Part shown: piece after piece, positions 29,841-44,159 of the stretch
Numbering within the stretch: position 1 is the first letter of the stretch
Layout of the letters: the number at the start of each line of letters is the position of its first letter
Origin: Achromobacter arsenitoxydans SY8
GTDB lineage: Bacteria; Pseudomonadota; Gammaproteobacteria; Burkholderiales; Burkholderiaceae_B
Assembly (NCBI RefSeq): GCF_000236785.1
Contig: NZ_AGUF01000057.1
Span: forward strand, 62,001-126,000
Direction: 5' to 3'
DNA: 64,000 bases
The notes under the pieces: model-generated
Told to the model about the DNA's origin: nothing
The model's database searches: none
The model's input: only the letters and a program-made list of their open reading frames with translations
Made by a program: the position numbers and the translations under genes

Positions 29841-30101
29841 GGACAGGCGCGGAAGGATGGTGCGGCAAAAAGCGCAATCACTGGGAGATGGCGCCTGAAT
29901 GCGTATTTTGGAAGCGCAAACAGCCGCTTTAGCGTCATATCGGCCATTTGAGGCCTGCGAATGGTAGGCGCTGGCTCCGCCCGCCGTCAAGGTCGGCGCC
30001 CCAGATCTCGTCCGCAAGGCGGGTCGAGGCGGCGCGGCGCCCGCCTTGCGCCACTGCGCCTTGTCGCGCGCGGAACGGGCACGCTTCAGCCGCAGTTGGA
30101 A

Positions 30102-30135
30102 CCAAAAACGAAACAGCCGCCATTGCTGGCGGCTG
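30102..30135 (-). terminator. Terminator after tRNA-Ile2 / rpoD unit
   Basis: CAGCCGCC, a 6-nt loop and GGCGGCTG followed by TTTCGTTTTT on the minus strand, 27 nt past the tRNA CCA end. Confidence 0.8.
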
Positions 30136-30162
30136 TAGGCACCTGATTTCTCAGGATTTCTT

Positions 30163-30241
<79 letters not shown>

Positions 30242-30249
30242 AGGAAAAC

Positions 30250-32517
<2,268 letters not shown>

Positions 32518-33216
32518 AGTCGCTTCCGTGGTCGTCGCAACCCGTTTGGGCATGTTGCACCGCATAAAGTCGCGCCAGGCTATGGCCCAGCGCGACATGG
32601 CATACGGGTAAATCTGGTGAATCGGCGGAGTTCACGCGGCTGCGTTGTTCGCAGCGCCAGCTCTTGCGAGCCCGTCCGGCGGCAACACGGTGCAATACCG
32701 TTCAGACGCCTGACGTGCATGACCTCATTCGGAAGGGGATCCCGGACGCCGGGGGGGCTGCCTGCCTATAAATAGGCCTTGCTCGCTTATTGGGCCTTTG
32801 CCCCAAGCAGCTATAAGTACACAGCACCCGAACCACTAACGCCACGCGGAAAAAACCGCCGCCGAACTGCCTAATTCACCGCTAAGCTTTATTAATTAAC
32901 TATGTAACAATTTTGACGCAAGTATCCGCCCGTCGAATCAAAACGCGCGCGTCAAATTGGCACAACAATTATTAGATTCCGGCAGCCAGGATAGATTCCG
33001 GCTGCCTAACACCATTTTTTCAAGTTCCAGCACTGCTGCGTCAAAAATGCCACTAATTCGGCCGATATTCAAACGAAATCTGACTTCAATCACGCAACAA
33101 TCCGCAGCCCGGCGCAGCTACGCCAAAAATTCGGGGCGCAAGGAGAGGCCAGCATCACACTTACCCCTTGCACCTTTGGCTGTGCCAACTGCGGAAAACC
33201 TTTGATTTTAGCGCAT
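32518..33216. other. Long rpoD upstream region
   Basis: Almost 700 nt between dnaG and rpoD without a gene. About 32855-33090 is notably A+T-rich for this genome (an ATTAATTAAC patch near 32890) and probably carries rpoD promoters; several poor -35/-10 pairs are possible and I do not choose one. A stem with arms AGGCC/GGCCT lies near 32775-32800. A direct repeat of TTTAGCGCA (about 33207-33224) overlaps the end of dnaG. Confidence 0.5.
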
Positions 33217-35298
33217 TTAGCGCAGCCCAGCACCTTTCAGGATCGTCATGCGGCTGGACAGCTCCAGATAGCGCTTGCGCGCCTCTTCCGTTGCCAGGCC
33301 TGCTGCCGCCAGCTTGGCCATTTCCGTCCTGGCCGAATCGAACTCGATCCGGCGCAGCGCGTCATCCCATTCCGTTTGCGGGTCAGGCAGGTCTTCCTGG
33401 GAAAGAATGTCCGCGCGCAAGCCCTTAAGGACGGTCGCCAGGTCCGAATCCGGCTCTGCGGCCTCCAGCAATGCGCCCACATGGCGCGCTCCGCTGGATT
33501 GCGCCAGCATGATCAGGTCCCTTACAAGACCTAGATGGGGGCCATGGTCGATGACTTCAAGCTGCTGGTCTCCCATGGAGTCCACCAGTTCGGGATGCGC
33601 CAGCAGCAGCCCCAGCAGGCGCTTGGCCAGCGACGGCATGGTGCGGCGCCCTTCGAAGCCGCCGACGTCATTGTCGCGCCGCCCCTTCCAGCCGCCCTTG
33701 CCGCCCTTCCAGTCGCTTTTCCCTTTCCAATCGCCCTTGCCCTTCCAGTCGCCTTTGCCTTTCCACTCCTGCTTGCCGCCCTGCTGCCAGCCCCCTTCGG
33801 CGCCGGCCGGATCCCCGCCTTGCGAACCAAATTGGCCGTAGTCGACAAAATCGGACTCGTCGGCAGGAATGTCATGGAAGTCGTGACCCGCGAAGTCGTA
33901 GCCCATGTCAGGCGGGCCGCCGTCATGCGCCTGGCCGCCGCCCGCTCCTGCCGCGGCATCGCCTGCCCCCGCAGCCGGCCGGGGGCCGGGCGCAAAAGGC
34001 TTGGCAGGCTGCTGCGCGAGCACCAGGGCCATTTCCTCGGGAGTCAACTGCACCAGCTTGGCCATTTCCCGTTCGATCTGCACGCGCAGGGCGCATTCAG
34101 GGATGGCTGCCAGCAAAGGCTTGGCTTCGTGCAGGCAACTGGCACGCCCCTCGGCCTCGGTCATGTTGTGGCGGGACGCGAGCTCATCGAGCAGGAATCG
34201 CGACAGGGCCACCGCATCGCCCAGGCACGCACGGAAGGCTTCCGCACCCAATTCGCGGACATAGGAATCCGGGTCATGCTCGGACGGAAGAAACAGGAAG
34301 CGAATCGCGATATCGTCCCGCAGCACCGGCAGACAGGCCTGCAATGCGCGCCAGGCGGCTCGCCTGCCCGCACCGTCTCCGTCGAAGCTGAAGATCACCT
34401 TGTCGCTTGTGCGCAAAAGTTTCTTCACATGGTCTGGCGTGGTGGCGGTGCCGAGCGTTGCAACGGCATTGGCGATGCCCTGCTGCGCCAGCCCGACCAC
34501 GTCCATGTAGCCTTCGACTACGATGACCTGCCCTTCCTGGCGTATGGCTTGCCGCCCCTCCCACAGGCCATACAGCTCCTGCCCCTTTGAGAACAGCGGC
34601 GTTTCGGGCGAATTGAGGTATTTGGGCTCGCCCTTGCCGATGATGCGGCCGCCGAATCCGATCAGACTGCCACGCACGTTGCGGATCGGGAACATGATGC
34701 GTTCGCGGAAGCGGTCGTAGCGACGCCCGTCTTCCGATTCGATGACCAGTCCCGATTCCACCAGCGTGGGATCGTCGTAATTGGGAAATACCTGAGACAG
34801 GCCGTGGCGGTCGGTTCCGGACCAGCCCAGACCAAAATGCGCCGCGATCTCGCCGGTCAGGCCGCGCTGCTTCAAATAGCGGACGGCGGCAGGCGACGCC
34901 CGCAATTGCTTCAGGTAGTGCGCCTGGGCGGCATCCAGCACCTGCGTGTGGCGGGACTCCTCGGCCTTGCGGCGCGCGGATTCCTGCTGCTGGCGTGGAC
35001 TTCGATTTTCTTCGGGGACCGTCATTCCCGCCGAAGCCGCGAGCGTGCGCACGGCTTCGGGGAAACTGGTGCCCGTATGTTCCATCAGGAAAGTGATGGC
35101 GCTGCCATGTGCTCCACAGCCGAAGCAGTGATAGAACTGCTTGGTGGGGCTGACAGTGAAAGACGGACTTTTTTCGTTATGAAAAGGGCACAGGCCAAGC
35201 AAGTTGGCCCCACCCTTTCGCAACTGCACATACCGCCCGACTACATCGACGACGTCGACTCGGGCGAGTAGATCCTGGATGAATGATTCTGGAATCAA
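33217..35298 (-). CDS. dnaG: DNA primase DnaG
   Basis: 693 aa, MIPESFIQDLLARVDVVDVV. CHC2 zinc finger C37-P-F-H40 ... C58-F-G-C61, catalytic core with 'GFGGRIIGKGEPKYLNSPET', TOPRIM motifs 'VIVVEGYMDVVGL' and 'FSFDGDGAGRRAA', then a linker and the C-terminal helicase-binding domain. The linker (about residues 420-540) is Gly/Ala/Pro/His-rich and contains tandem G-K-G-D-W-K repeats encoded by 18-bp DNA repeats, and it makes the protein longer than the E. coli enzyme (581 aa). Nineteen nt after rpsU, upstream of rpoD: the macromolecular-synthesis order. Confidence 0.97.
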   Translation of the reverse strand: MIPESFIQDLLARVDVVDVVGRYVQLRKGGANLLGLCPFHNEKSPSFTVSPTKQFYHCFGCGAHGSAITFLMEHTGTSFPEAVRTLAASAGMTVPEENRSPRQQQESARRKAEESRHTQVLDAAQAHYLKQLRASPAAVRYLKQRGLTGEIAAHFGLGWSGTDRHGLSQVFPNYDDPTLVESGLVIESEDGRRYDRFRERIMFPIRNVRGSLIGFGGRIIGKGEPKYLNSPETPLFSKGQELYGLWEGRQAIRQEGQVIVVEGYMDVVGLAQQGIANAVATLGTATTPDHVKKLLRTSDKVIFSFDGDGAGRRAAWRALQACLPVLRDDIAIRFLFLPSEHDPDSYVRELGAEAFRACLGDAVALSRFLLDELASRHNMTEAEGRASCLHEAKPLLAAIPECALRVQIEREMAKLVQLTPEEMALVLAQQPAKPFAPGPRPAAGAGDAAAGAGGGQAHDGGPPDMGYDFAGHDFHDIPADESDFVDYGQFGSQGGDPAGAEGGWQQGGKQEWKGKGDWKGKGDWKGKSDWKGGKGGWKGRRDNDVGGFEGRRTMPSLAKRLLGLLLAHPELVDSMGDQQLEVIDHGPHLGLVRDLIMLAQSSGARHVGALLEAAEPDSDLATVLKGLRADILSQEDLPDPQTEWDDALRRIEFDSARTEMAKLAAAGLATEEARKRYLELSSRMTILKGAGLR
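33681..33775. repeat. 18-bp tandem repeats in the dnaG linker
   Basis: About five degenerate copies of an 18-bp unit (CCTTCCAGTCGCCTTTGC on the plus strand), each encoding G-K-(G/S)-D-W-K on the minus strand, ending in G-G-K-G-G-W-K-G variants. In-frame, so length changes alter only the linker. Confidence 0.75.
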
Positions 35299-35317
35299 TA
35301 GATTCGGGAATCAAAAA

Positions 35318-35530
35318 TCAATACAGGCGCGGGGGCAGTTGTTGGCTACGGATGCGCTTGTAGTGGCGCTTCACGGCGGCGGCATGCTTGCGCTTGCGCT
35401 CGGCAGTGGGCTTCTCGTAGAACTCGCGCGAACGCAGCTCGGTGAGCAAACCGGTCTTTTCGATGGTGCGCTTGAAGCGGCGCAGAGCGGCTTCAAACGG
35501 TTCGTTTTCCTTCAGTCGAACGATAGGCAT
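35318..35530 (-). CDS. rpsU: 30S ribosomal protein S21 (bS21)
   Basis: 70 aa, [20 protein letters not shown], the full bS21 sequence pattern with the basic C-terminal tail ([20 protein letters not shown]). Helps base-pairing of mRNA with the anti-Shine-Dalgarno of 16S rRNA. It has only a weak ribosome site itself. The frame upstream to 35719 is not protein-like and is its leader. First gene of rpsU-dnaG-rpoD. Confidence 0.96.
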   Translation of the reverse strand: MPIVRLKENEPFEAALRRFKRTIEKTGLLTELRSREFYEKPTAERKRKHAAAVKRHYKRIRSQQLPPRLY

Positions 35531-35898
35531 AAAGTAATTGGCCTGCTTGTAGGGTAACAAAAGTTGATGACAAACCTGGCTTGCTTTACCAGCAACGCTA
35601 CGCGGATCCAGGTACGCGAAGACGGCCTTTGGCGCTAAGACCTGCAAACCACCAATAGGCATGTACCGCGAACTAGGAACCTTGAAAGCGCAACCCATAC
35701 AAAAATCACCAGGATTCAAGTACAGGCTCAGCTTGGGTTTAGCTTATACGCTGGCTGTTTCCGTTACCCAAAGACTACCCAGAGAGTAACAAGCCAAGTT
35801 CGGTTTAGCGATAACCAGCGATTCTAGCATGGTCATGGCCATTTTGACTACTGAAAGGGCAAGGCGGCAGCAGGGCCCGCCCTTCCAGGCAAATTCGT
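35531..35898. other. rpsU leader and spacer
   Basis: About 370 nt between the phosphoribosyltransferase and rpsU, both on the minus strand. It must contain the rpsU promoter and a long leader. A hairpin with arms AAGGGC/GCCCTT (about 35858-35885) may end the upstream transcript; its T-tract is weak. Confidence 0.4.
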
Positions 35899-36441
35899 TC
35901 AGTTCTGCGAGCCCTTGCGAATCCAGGCTTCCAGCTGGTGCGGGCGCAGGCTGTCGTAGTCTTCGAACGGCTGGTGAATCCAGGGGTTCGTCGGCAGCTT
36001 CTCGACGTAGTAGTCGGGAGTCGCCAGGGAATGCCCCTTCCACCACAGCACGGCGCTGCGCAATTCAGTGATGTCGGCAAACTGGTTTTTCAGGTGGTCG
36101 TAGACTTTGCTGAATGTCTTGCCGGTATCTACCATGTCGTCCACAAGCAACACGCGGCCGGACAGCGTGCCCCGCGTGATGGTGATGAACTGGGCGATAT
36201 CCATGTCGCCCTGCTTCGTGCCGGCTGCTTCGCGGTAGCTGCTGGTAGCCAGGATGCCCAACGGCACGTCAAAAATACGGGACATAACATCGCCCACGCG
36301 CATGCCGCCACGCGCAAGGCAAAGAATCTTGTCGAACTTCCAGCCCGATTGATGCACCTGCAAGGTAAGGCGCTCGATCAAGCGGTTGTAATCGTCCCAC
36401 GTTACCCACAGATGGCTATCGTCACTGGTCGGCGTGCTCAT
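35899..36441 (-). CDS. Purine-type phosphoribosyltransferase
   Basis: 180 aa from MSTPTSDDSHLWVTWDDYNR. Contains the PRPP-binding loop VLLVDDMVDTGKT, the 'CLARGGMRVGDVMSRIFDVP' segment and 'WWKGHSLATPDYYVEKLP', as in Gpt-like xanthine/hypoxanthine phosphoribosyltransferases. It would convert a purine base and PRPP to the nucleotide. It lies downstream of purA with a strong terminator between them, fitting purine metabolism. Substrate preference cannot be read from the sequence. Confidence 0.85.
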   Translation of the reverse strand: MSTPTSDDSHLWVTWDDYNRLIERLTLQVHQSGWKFDKILCLARGGMRVGDVMSRIFDVPLGILATSSYREAAGTKQGDMDIAQFITITRGTLSGRVLLVDDMVDTGKTFSKVYDHLKNQFADITELRSAVLWWKGHSLATPDYYVEKLPTNPWIHQPFEDYDSLRPHQLEAWIRKGSQN

Positions 36442-36467
36442 AGGCAAGGATCTCCTGCACAAAAATA

Positions 36468-36502
36468 CGAAAAGGCCGCCGCCGGTATGACCGGCGGCGG
36501 CC
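36468..36502 (-). terminator. Rho-independent terminator after purA
   Basis: A 13-bp perfect stem (GGCCGCCGCCGGT / ACCGGCGGCGGCC) with a 3-nt loop followed by TTTTCG on the minus strand. Confidence 0.9.
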
Positions 36503-36522
36503 TAGGGAATAATAACCCGATG

Positions 36523-37890
<1,368 letters not shown>

Positions 37891-37894
37891 TTAG

Positions 37895-39052
37895 TCACAG
37901 CGTTTTGACCGTCCAGACGCCATCCTGCAGCGCCAGCTCGCGATCGCAAACGAATTCGTCCTGATCCTGCTCGTGACCGGGCAATACCTGAACGACGATT
38001 TCCCCTGACCGGCGCAGGCGGCGCACCGCCTCGGTCAGGGCGGGGGCCTGCCCCCAGGGCGCGCGCACTGCCCGCGCCCGTTCTGCCGGCGGCAAACCCG
38101 CCGCCAGCTTGCGTAAATCCAGACTGAAGCCGGTGGCCGGACGCGCCCGGCCGAACGCGCGGCTGACATCGTCATAGCGGCCGCCGCTGACCAGCGCATC
38201 GTGCCAGCCTTCAGCGTACAGCGCGAATTTCACACCCGAGTGGTAGGCGTAGCCGCCCACATCGGCAAGGTCCACGCTGAACGAGACGTTCGGCATGGCG
38301 TCCACTACGGCCTGCAAGGCATCCAGCGCCTCGGCCACACCCGGCAGCGACGGCAGTTCGCGGCGCGCTTCGTGCAGCACTTCCGGACCGCCGTACAGAC
38401 TGGGCAGCAACTGCAGCGCCTTCAGCGTTTCGGCACGGATGCCGGGAGCGCGCGCCGCCAATTCACCCAGGCCGGGGACATCTTTGTCCCGCATCAGCCG
38501 AATGGCGTCCTGCGACAATTCCGCGGCGGCCGGATCCGACTTCAGGATGGCGCGCAGCACACCCGGGTGACACAAATCCAGGCGCGGATTGCGCACGCCG
38601 GCGATAGCAACGGTTTCCAGCACCAGCTGGATGACTTCCAGATCGGCCTCAAACCCGGCATGGCCGTAGATTTCAGCGCCGATCTGCAGCAGTTCGCGGC
38701 TGGACAGCAAATCCGCGGGGCGGGTATGCAGCACGTTGCCGCAATAGCACAACCGGGTGACGCCCGCGCGATTCAGCAAGTGCGCGTCGATGCGAGTCAC
38801 CTGAGGCGTCATGTCCGCGCGCACGCCCAGCGTGCGGCCCGAAAGCTGGTCGATCAGCTTGCAGGTGCGCAGATCCAGATCGCTACCGGTGCCCGACAGC
38901 AATGAATCAATGTACTCGACCAGGGGCGGAGCGACCAGCTCGAAGCCGTAAGTACGGTATAGATCGAGAAGTTCGCGGCGCAATTCCTCGATGCGCCGGG
39001 CCTCTGCCGGAAGTACGTCGGCGAGGCTCTCGGGCAGCAACCAGTTACCCAT
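37895..39052 (-). CDS. hisZ: ATP phosphoribosyltransferase regulatory subunit HisZ
   Basis: 385 aa, [21 protein letters not shown] class II aminoacyl-tRNA-synthetase-like fold with '[20 protein letters not shown]', '[20 protein letters not shown]' and '[20 protein letters not shown]', but lacking the extra domains of HisRS. HisZ combines with short-form HisG to start histidine synthesis. The gene neighbourhood hflC-hisZ-purA is a regular betaproteobacterial order. A hairpin-plus-T element lies in its leader. Confidence 0.93.
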   Translation of the reverse strand: MGNWLLPESLADVLPAEARRIEELRRELLDLYRTYGFELVAPPLVEYIDSLLSGTGSDLDLRTCKLIDQLSGRTLGVRADMTPQVTRIDAHLLNRAGVTRLCYCGNVLHTRPADLLSSRELLQIGAEIYGHAGFEADLEVIQLVLETVAIAGVRNPRLDLCHPGVLRAILKSDPAAAELSQDAIRLMRDKDVPGLGELAARAPGIRAETLKALQLLPSLYGGPEVLHEARRELPSLPGVAEALDALQAVVDAMPNVSFSVDLADVGGYAYHSGVKFALYAEGWHDALVSGGRYDDVSRAFGRARPATGFSLDLRKLAAGLPPAERARAVRAPWGQAPALTEAVRRLRRSGEIVVQVLPGHEQDQDEFVCDRELALQDGVWTVKTL

Positions 39053-39101
39053 GAATGTTTACCTGAATAACGCCAAGTGATGCGTGGGCGTCGCCCAAAC
39101 G

Positions 39102-39137
39102 AAAAAGCGGCTGAGGGGCGTAAGCCCGCTCAGCCGC
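39102..39137 (-). terminator. Intrinsic terminator or attenuator in the hisZ leader
   Basis: GCGGCTGAG arms with an inner GGGC/GCCC stem followed by TTTTTCG on the minus strand, 50 nt before the hisZ ATG. A TACAAT hexamer (39170-39165) lies just upstream and could be a -10 element; if transcription starts there, the hairpin would attenuate hisZ. It could instead be a second terminator for hflC. Confidence 0.6.
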
Positions 39138-39260
39138 TGCGGAATGTTTTCTAGCTTACGCGGTATTGTACATGGTTCAGCCATCAGCGCCACCCGCAGA
39201 CGCAGGCCCCGCCACCTGTCCCCAATACGCGCGGGCGATCAATTCGCTCCGCCCAGATGC

Positions 39261-39292
39261 GGAAAAGCCCCGCGGGGCTGCCGCGAGGCTTT
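39261..39292 (-). terminator. Terminator after hflC
   Basis: Stem with arms AAAGCC/GGCTTT and inner CGCGG/CCGCG, followed by TTTTCC on the minus strand, 21 nt past the hflC stop. Confidence 0.7.
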
Positions 39293-39312
39293 GTGTCTGC
39301 CAGCCCTGCCGG

Positions 39313-40215
39313 TTACTTGGACGGCACGCTGACCGGCGCCAGGGCGGCGCCCGCCGGATCCTTCATGAACTGGAAGAAACTGGAGCTGGGGTCGACCACC
39401 AGCACGTCGCCCGGCTTCGAGAACGAAGCGCGGTAGGCTTCCAGGCTCTTGTAGTACGTGTAGAAATCCGGGTTCTTGCCATAGGCCTGCGAGTAGATCG
39501 ACGCCGCGGCGGCATCGCCCTCGCCCATGATGCCCTGAGCCTTGGCGTACGCCTGGGCCACAATGACTTCGCGTTGGCGATCGGCTTCGGCGCGGATCTT
39601 TTCGCCTTCGGCGGCGCCGATCGAGCGCAGTTCGTTGGCGACGCGGGTACGCTCCGCTTCCATACGGCGATACACGGATTCCGAGATCTCGGGTGCGAAT
39701 TCGATTCGGCGCAGACGCACGTCGACGATCTGCACGCCCAGGGGCTCGGCACGCTTGGCGACGTTGGTCAGGATTTCGGCCATGATCTTGTCGCGTTCGG
39801 TGGAAACCACGTCGCGCACCGTACGCACGTTGACCGACGCGTTGAGCGCGTCGCGGATTTGGGCTTGCAGGCGTTCTTGCGCCGCACGCTCATTGCCGCC
39901 GAACGTCACGTAGAACAGGCGGGGGTCCGCGATGCGCCACTTGACGTAGGAGTCGATCAGCAGGTTCTTCTTTTCGGAAGTCTGGATGCGCTCGGCTTCG
40001 TTGGTTTCAATGGTCAGAATGCGCTTGTCGAGCGTGACAACGTTCTGGAACGGCGGCGGCACCTTGAAATAAAGGCCAGGTTCGCTGATGACCCTGCGCA
40101 CTTCACCCAGCGAGAACACCAGGGCATAGTCGCGCTCGCGGACAACGAAAACGCTGGAAGAAAGGACGGCCAGCGCAATGAGCAGGCCGACCAGGATGGG
40201 CATAAGACGATTCAT
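39313..40215 (-). CDS. hflC: HflC, protease modulator of the HflKC complex
   Basis: 300 aa, MNRLMPILVGLLIALAVLSS with one N-terminal TM (residues ~5-24) and a periplasmic SPFH/band-7 domain ('RDYALVFSLGEVRRVISEPG', 'RLRRIEFAPEISESVYRRME'), then a coiled coil. With HflK it forms the large cage around FtsH and tunes degradation of membrane proteins and phage CII. Eighteen nt after hflK. Confidence 0.97.
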   Translation of the reverse strand: MNRLMPILVGLLIALAVLSSSVFVVRERDYALVFSLGEVRRVISEPGLYFKVPPPFQNVVTLDKRILTIETNEAERIQTSEKKNLLIDSYVKWRIADPRLFYVTFGGNERAAQERLQAQIRDALNASVNVRTVRDVVSTERDKIMAEILTNVAKRAEPLGVQIVDVRLRRIEFAPEISESVYRRMEAERTRVANELRSIGAAEGEKIRAEADRQREVIVAQAYAKAQGIMGEGDAAAASIYSQAYGKNPDFYTYYKSLEAYRASFSKPGDVLVVDPSSSFFQFMKDPAGAALAPVSVPSK

Positions 40216-41497
40216 GATCAGGACTCCTCCGGGTTAGCGCGACATACGGTCGCGGGGCAGCGTGTTGCTGGTGCTGCTGCCGGAAGGCTGCGGCGCCGGC
40301 GCGGCGGTGCCGCGCGGAGGCTGGGCAGGCGGATTGACCAAAGCGGGCGAACCGGGGTTGCCGACATTGGACTTACCTGCGTCCTGAGCTGCCAGATGCA
40401 TGATCTTGTCCAAGGGCAGATACAACATGTTGTTGTTGCTCTTGGTGTCGACCATAACCTTGCTGGCGCGCGTGAAGATGTCCTGCATGCTCTCCAGGTA
40501 CATGCGCTGGCGCATGACCAGCGGCGACTTTTCGTATTCGCCGAGAATGCTGGTGAAGCGCGACGTATTACCTTGGGCATCGCCCACGACCTTGGCCTTG
40601 TAGCCTTCGGCCTGCTCCACCATGCGCGAAGCCTGGCCGCTGGCCAGCGGCACGACCTGGTTGGCGTACGCCTGACCTTCGTTGATCTGGCGTTCGCGAT
40701 CCTGGCCAGCCTTGACGGCGTCATCGAACGCAGCCTGGACCTGTTCGGGCGGCTGGACGTTCTGGATGGCGACGGTGCTGACCTGCACGCCAGTCTGGTA
40801 GCGGTCGAGGATCTGCTGCATAAGCGCCTGAACCTGGGACGCGACCGTCGTACGGCCTTCGTACAACACGAAGTCCATGGACTGCTTGCCCACGACTTCC
40901 CGCATGGCGGTTTCGGACGCCTGGCGAACGGATTCGTCAGGATCGCGCGTCATGAAGAGGTAGTCGGGTGCGCCGTCGGCGCGCAGGCGGTACTGGACGA
41001 CGAACTGCATGTCGACGATGTTCTCGTCCGTCGTGAGCATCAGCGCTTCAGGCAGAACCTTGTTGCGGGCGCCGCCGCGGAAGCCGACTTCGAAGGTGCG
41101 CAGCTGCGAGACGTTGACGATCTCGTGGCTCTGAATGGGATACGGCAGGCGCCACTGGAAACCGGCTTGCGACGTGCTCTTGTATTTGCCGAACTGGGTC
41201 ACGACCGCGACCTGGCCTTCTTGCACGATGTAGAAGCCGCTGGCCAGCCAGATGCCGGCCGCGACCAGGGCGATGACGCCCAGGCCGATGCGCGTGCCGC
41301 GCGGCGACGGCGGCGTCATGCCGCCGCGGTTGCCGGGGCGGTTATTGCCGCCGCCACCCTTGCGCCCGAACAAGGACCCGATGCGATTGTTGAAATCGCG
41401 CCAGACCTCGTCCAGATCAGGAGGGCCGTCTCCATTGCCTTGGGGCCGCTTCGGCGGCGGCTCGGAGCCATTGTTGTTCCCACGACCCCAGCCGGGG

Positions 41498-42604
<1,107 letters not shown>

Positions 42605-42630
42605 ACATGCACCATATTGGACCCAAAGCG

Positions 42631-42663
42631 AAAATGCCCGCCGACGTCAACCGTCCGGCGGGC
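42631..42663 (-). terminator. Hairpin between hfq and hflX
   Basis: Stem GCCCGCCG.../...CGGCGGGC followed by ATTTTCGC on the minus strand. Likely a partial terminator that gives a monocistronic hfq message with read-through to hflX. Confidence 0.65.
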
Positions 42664-42688
42664 AATAAAAGGTAAAGCTGGAGCGAGA

Positions 42689-42925
42689 TTACTCAGCAGG
42701 GACTTCCACCTGGAAATTCACGGCACGCGCGGGAACCACCGTGGAGATTGCGTGCTTGTAGACCATTTGGGTGACGGTATTGCGCAGCAGCACCACGTAC
42801 TGGTCGAACGATTCGATTTGCCCTTGAAGTTTGATGCCGTTCACGAGATAGATCGACACGGGCACATGATCCTTGCGCAGCGTGTTGAGGAACGGATCTT
42901 GCAGAGTTTGCCCTTTATTGCTCAT
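42689..42925 (-). CDS. hfq: RNA chaperone Hfq
   Basis: 78 aa, [20 protein letters not shown]. Complete Sm-like core: Sm1 '[25 protein letters not shown]' (split pattern) and Sm2 '[10 protein letters not shown]'. Only a short C-terminal tail ([13 protein letters not shown]). Hexameric matchmaker of small RNAs and mRNAs. Clear family member. Confidence 0.98.
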   Translation of the reverse strand: MSNKGQTLQDPFLNTLRKDHVPVSIYLVNGIKLQGQIESFDQYVVLLRNTVTQMVYKHAISTVVPARAVNFQVEVPAE

Positions 42926-43082
42926 TGGCCAGGCTCCATTTGTTTGTTATTGAGTGGTGGCGTGCTTTTTGTACTGGTGGTGCACGCCGAAACACGTACT
43001 CTACAGGGTTTTCCCGGCCCGTGCTACTTGGCCGGGAAGCAAAAATGACACCAGAGTTTTCCAGCTGAAAAGCCTCTGAAAA

Positions 43083-44156
43083 TCATGCCTGCAGGACCTC
43101 CGCGAGTGCGCCCAGAAGCTGGTCGCACTGCCCTTCGGTGCCAACGGTAATGCGCAGGAACTGATCAATGCGCGCATGACGGAAATGACGCACGATGATG
43201 CTGCGCTCGCGCAAGGCGGCGGCAAGGCCGGCGGCATCTTTTGAGGGGTGCCGCGCGAACACGAAATTCGCGCTCGACGGAAGCACCTCGAATCCCAGCG
43301 ACGCCAGGCCCGCCGTCATCCGCGACCGGGTATCAATCACGGCTTGGCGAGTCTTCTCAAAGTACTCCGTATCTTCCAGGGCCGCCACCGCGCCGACGGA
43401 TGCCAGACGATCAATGGGGTAGGAGTTGAAACTGTTCTTTACGCGTTCGAGTCCGTCGATCAGCGCAGCGCTGCCCACGGCGAATCCGACGCGCAGGCCC
43501 GCAAGCGACCGCGACTTCGAGAGCGTCTGCACGACCAGCAGGTTGTCGTAGCGGGCGACCAGAGGAATGACCGATTCTGCGCCGAAATCCACGTAGGCCT
43601 CGTCCACCACGACGACCGTATCAGGGTTGCCGGCCACCACGCGCTCGATCTCGGCGGCGCTGAGGGCGCGGCCGGTGGGCGCATTGGGGTTGGGGAAGAT
43701 GATGGCGCCAGCCTGGCCATGACGCTGCGGCAGGTAGTCTTCGACGTCGATGCGGAAATCGGCCGTCAGCGGCATCGTCTGGTGCTCGATGCCGTAAAGG
43801 CCGCAATAGACCGGATAGAAGCTGTAGGTGATGTCCGGGAACCGCAGCGGGAGCTCATGCTTGAGCAGCGCCAGGAACACGTGCGCCAGCACCTCGTCGG
43901 AGCCGTTGCCCACGAAGACCTGGGCGGGCTGCGCGCCCACGGCCGAGGCGATCGCCTGGCGCAGACGGTCGGACGAAGGATCGGGATAGAGCTTGAGCGT
44001 GTCGTCGCAAGCCGCGCGGATCGCGTCGAGCACCTTGGGCGACGGCCCATAGGGGTGCTCGTTGGTGTTCAGCTTGACCAGGTTCTGAAGCTTGGGCTGC
44101 TCGCCCGGAACATAGGGACTGAGCGTCCCGACGACGGGACTCCAGAAACGGCTCAT
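43083..44156 (-). CDS. hisC: Histidinol-phosphate aminotransferase
   Basis: 357 aa, [23 protein letters not shown]-dependent fold type I with '[20 protein letters not shown]', '[18 protein letters not shown]', '[11 protein letters not shown]' and the PLP lysine in [14 protein letters not shown]. Catalyses the transamination step in histidine synthesis. Three nt after der. Some HisC-like enzymes use other aromatic substrates, so this copy may be one of several in the genome. Confidence 0.93.
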   Translation of the reverse strand: MSRFWSPVVGTLSPYVPGEQPKLQNLVKLNTNEHPYGPSPKVLDAIRAACDDTLKLYPDPSSDRLRQAIASAVGAQPAQVFVGNGSDEVLAHVFLALLKHELPLRFPDITYSFYPVYCGLYGIEHQTMPLTADFRIDVEDYLPQRHGQAGAIIFPNPNAPTGRALSAAEIERVVAGNPDTVVVVDEAYVDFGAESVIPLVARYDNLLVVQTLSKSRSLAGLRVGFAVGSAALIDGLERVKNSFNSYPIDRLASVGAVAALEDTEYFEKTRQAVIDTRSRMTAGLASLGFEVLPSSANFVFARHPSKDAAGLAAALRERSIIVRHFRHARIDQFLRITVGTEGQCDQLLGALAEVLQA

Positions 44157-44159
44157 GGA

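Noticed and set aside
42985-43050. GGCCGGG-type inverted repeat between hfq and hisC
   Set aside because: Symmetric hairpin without T-tract on the relevant strand; left unassigned.
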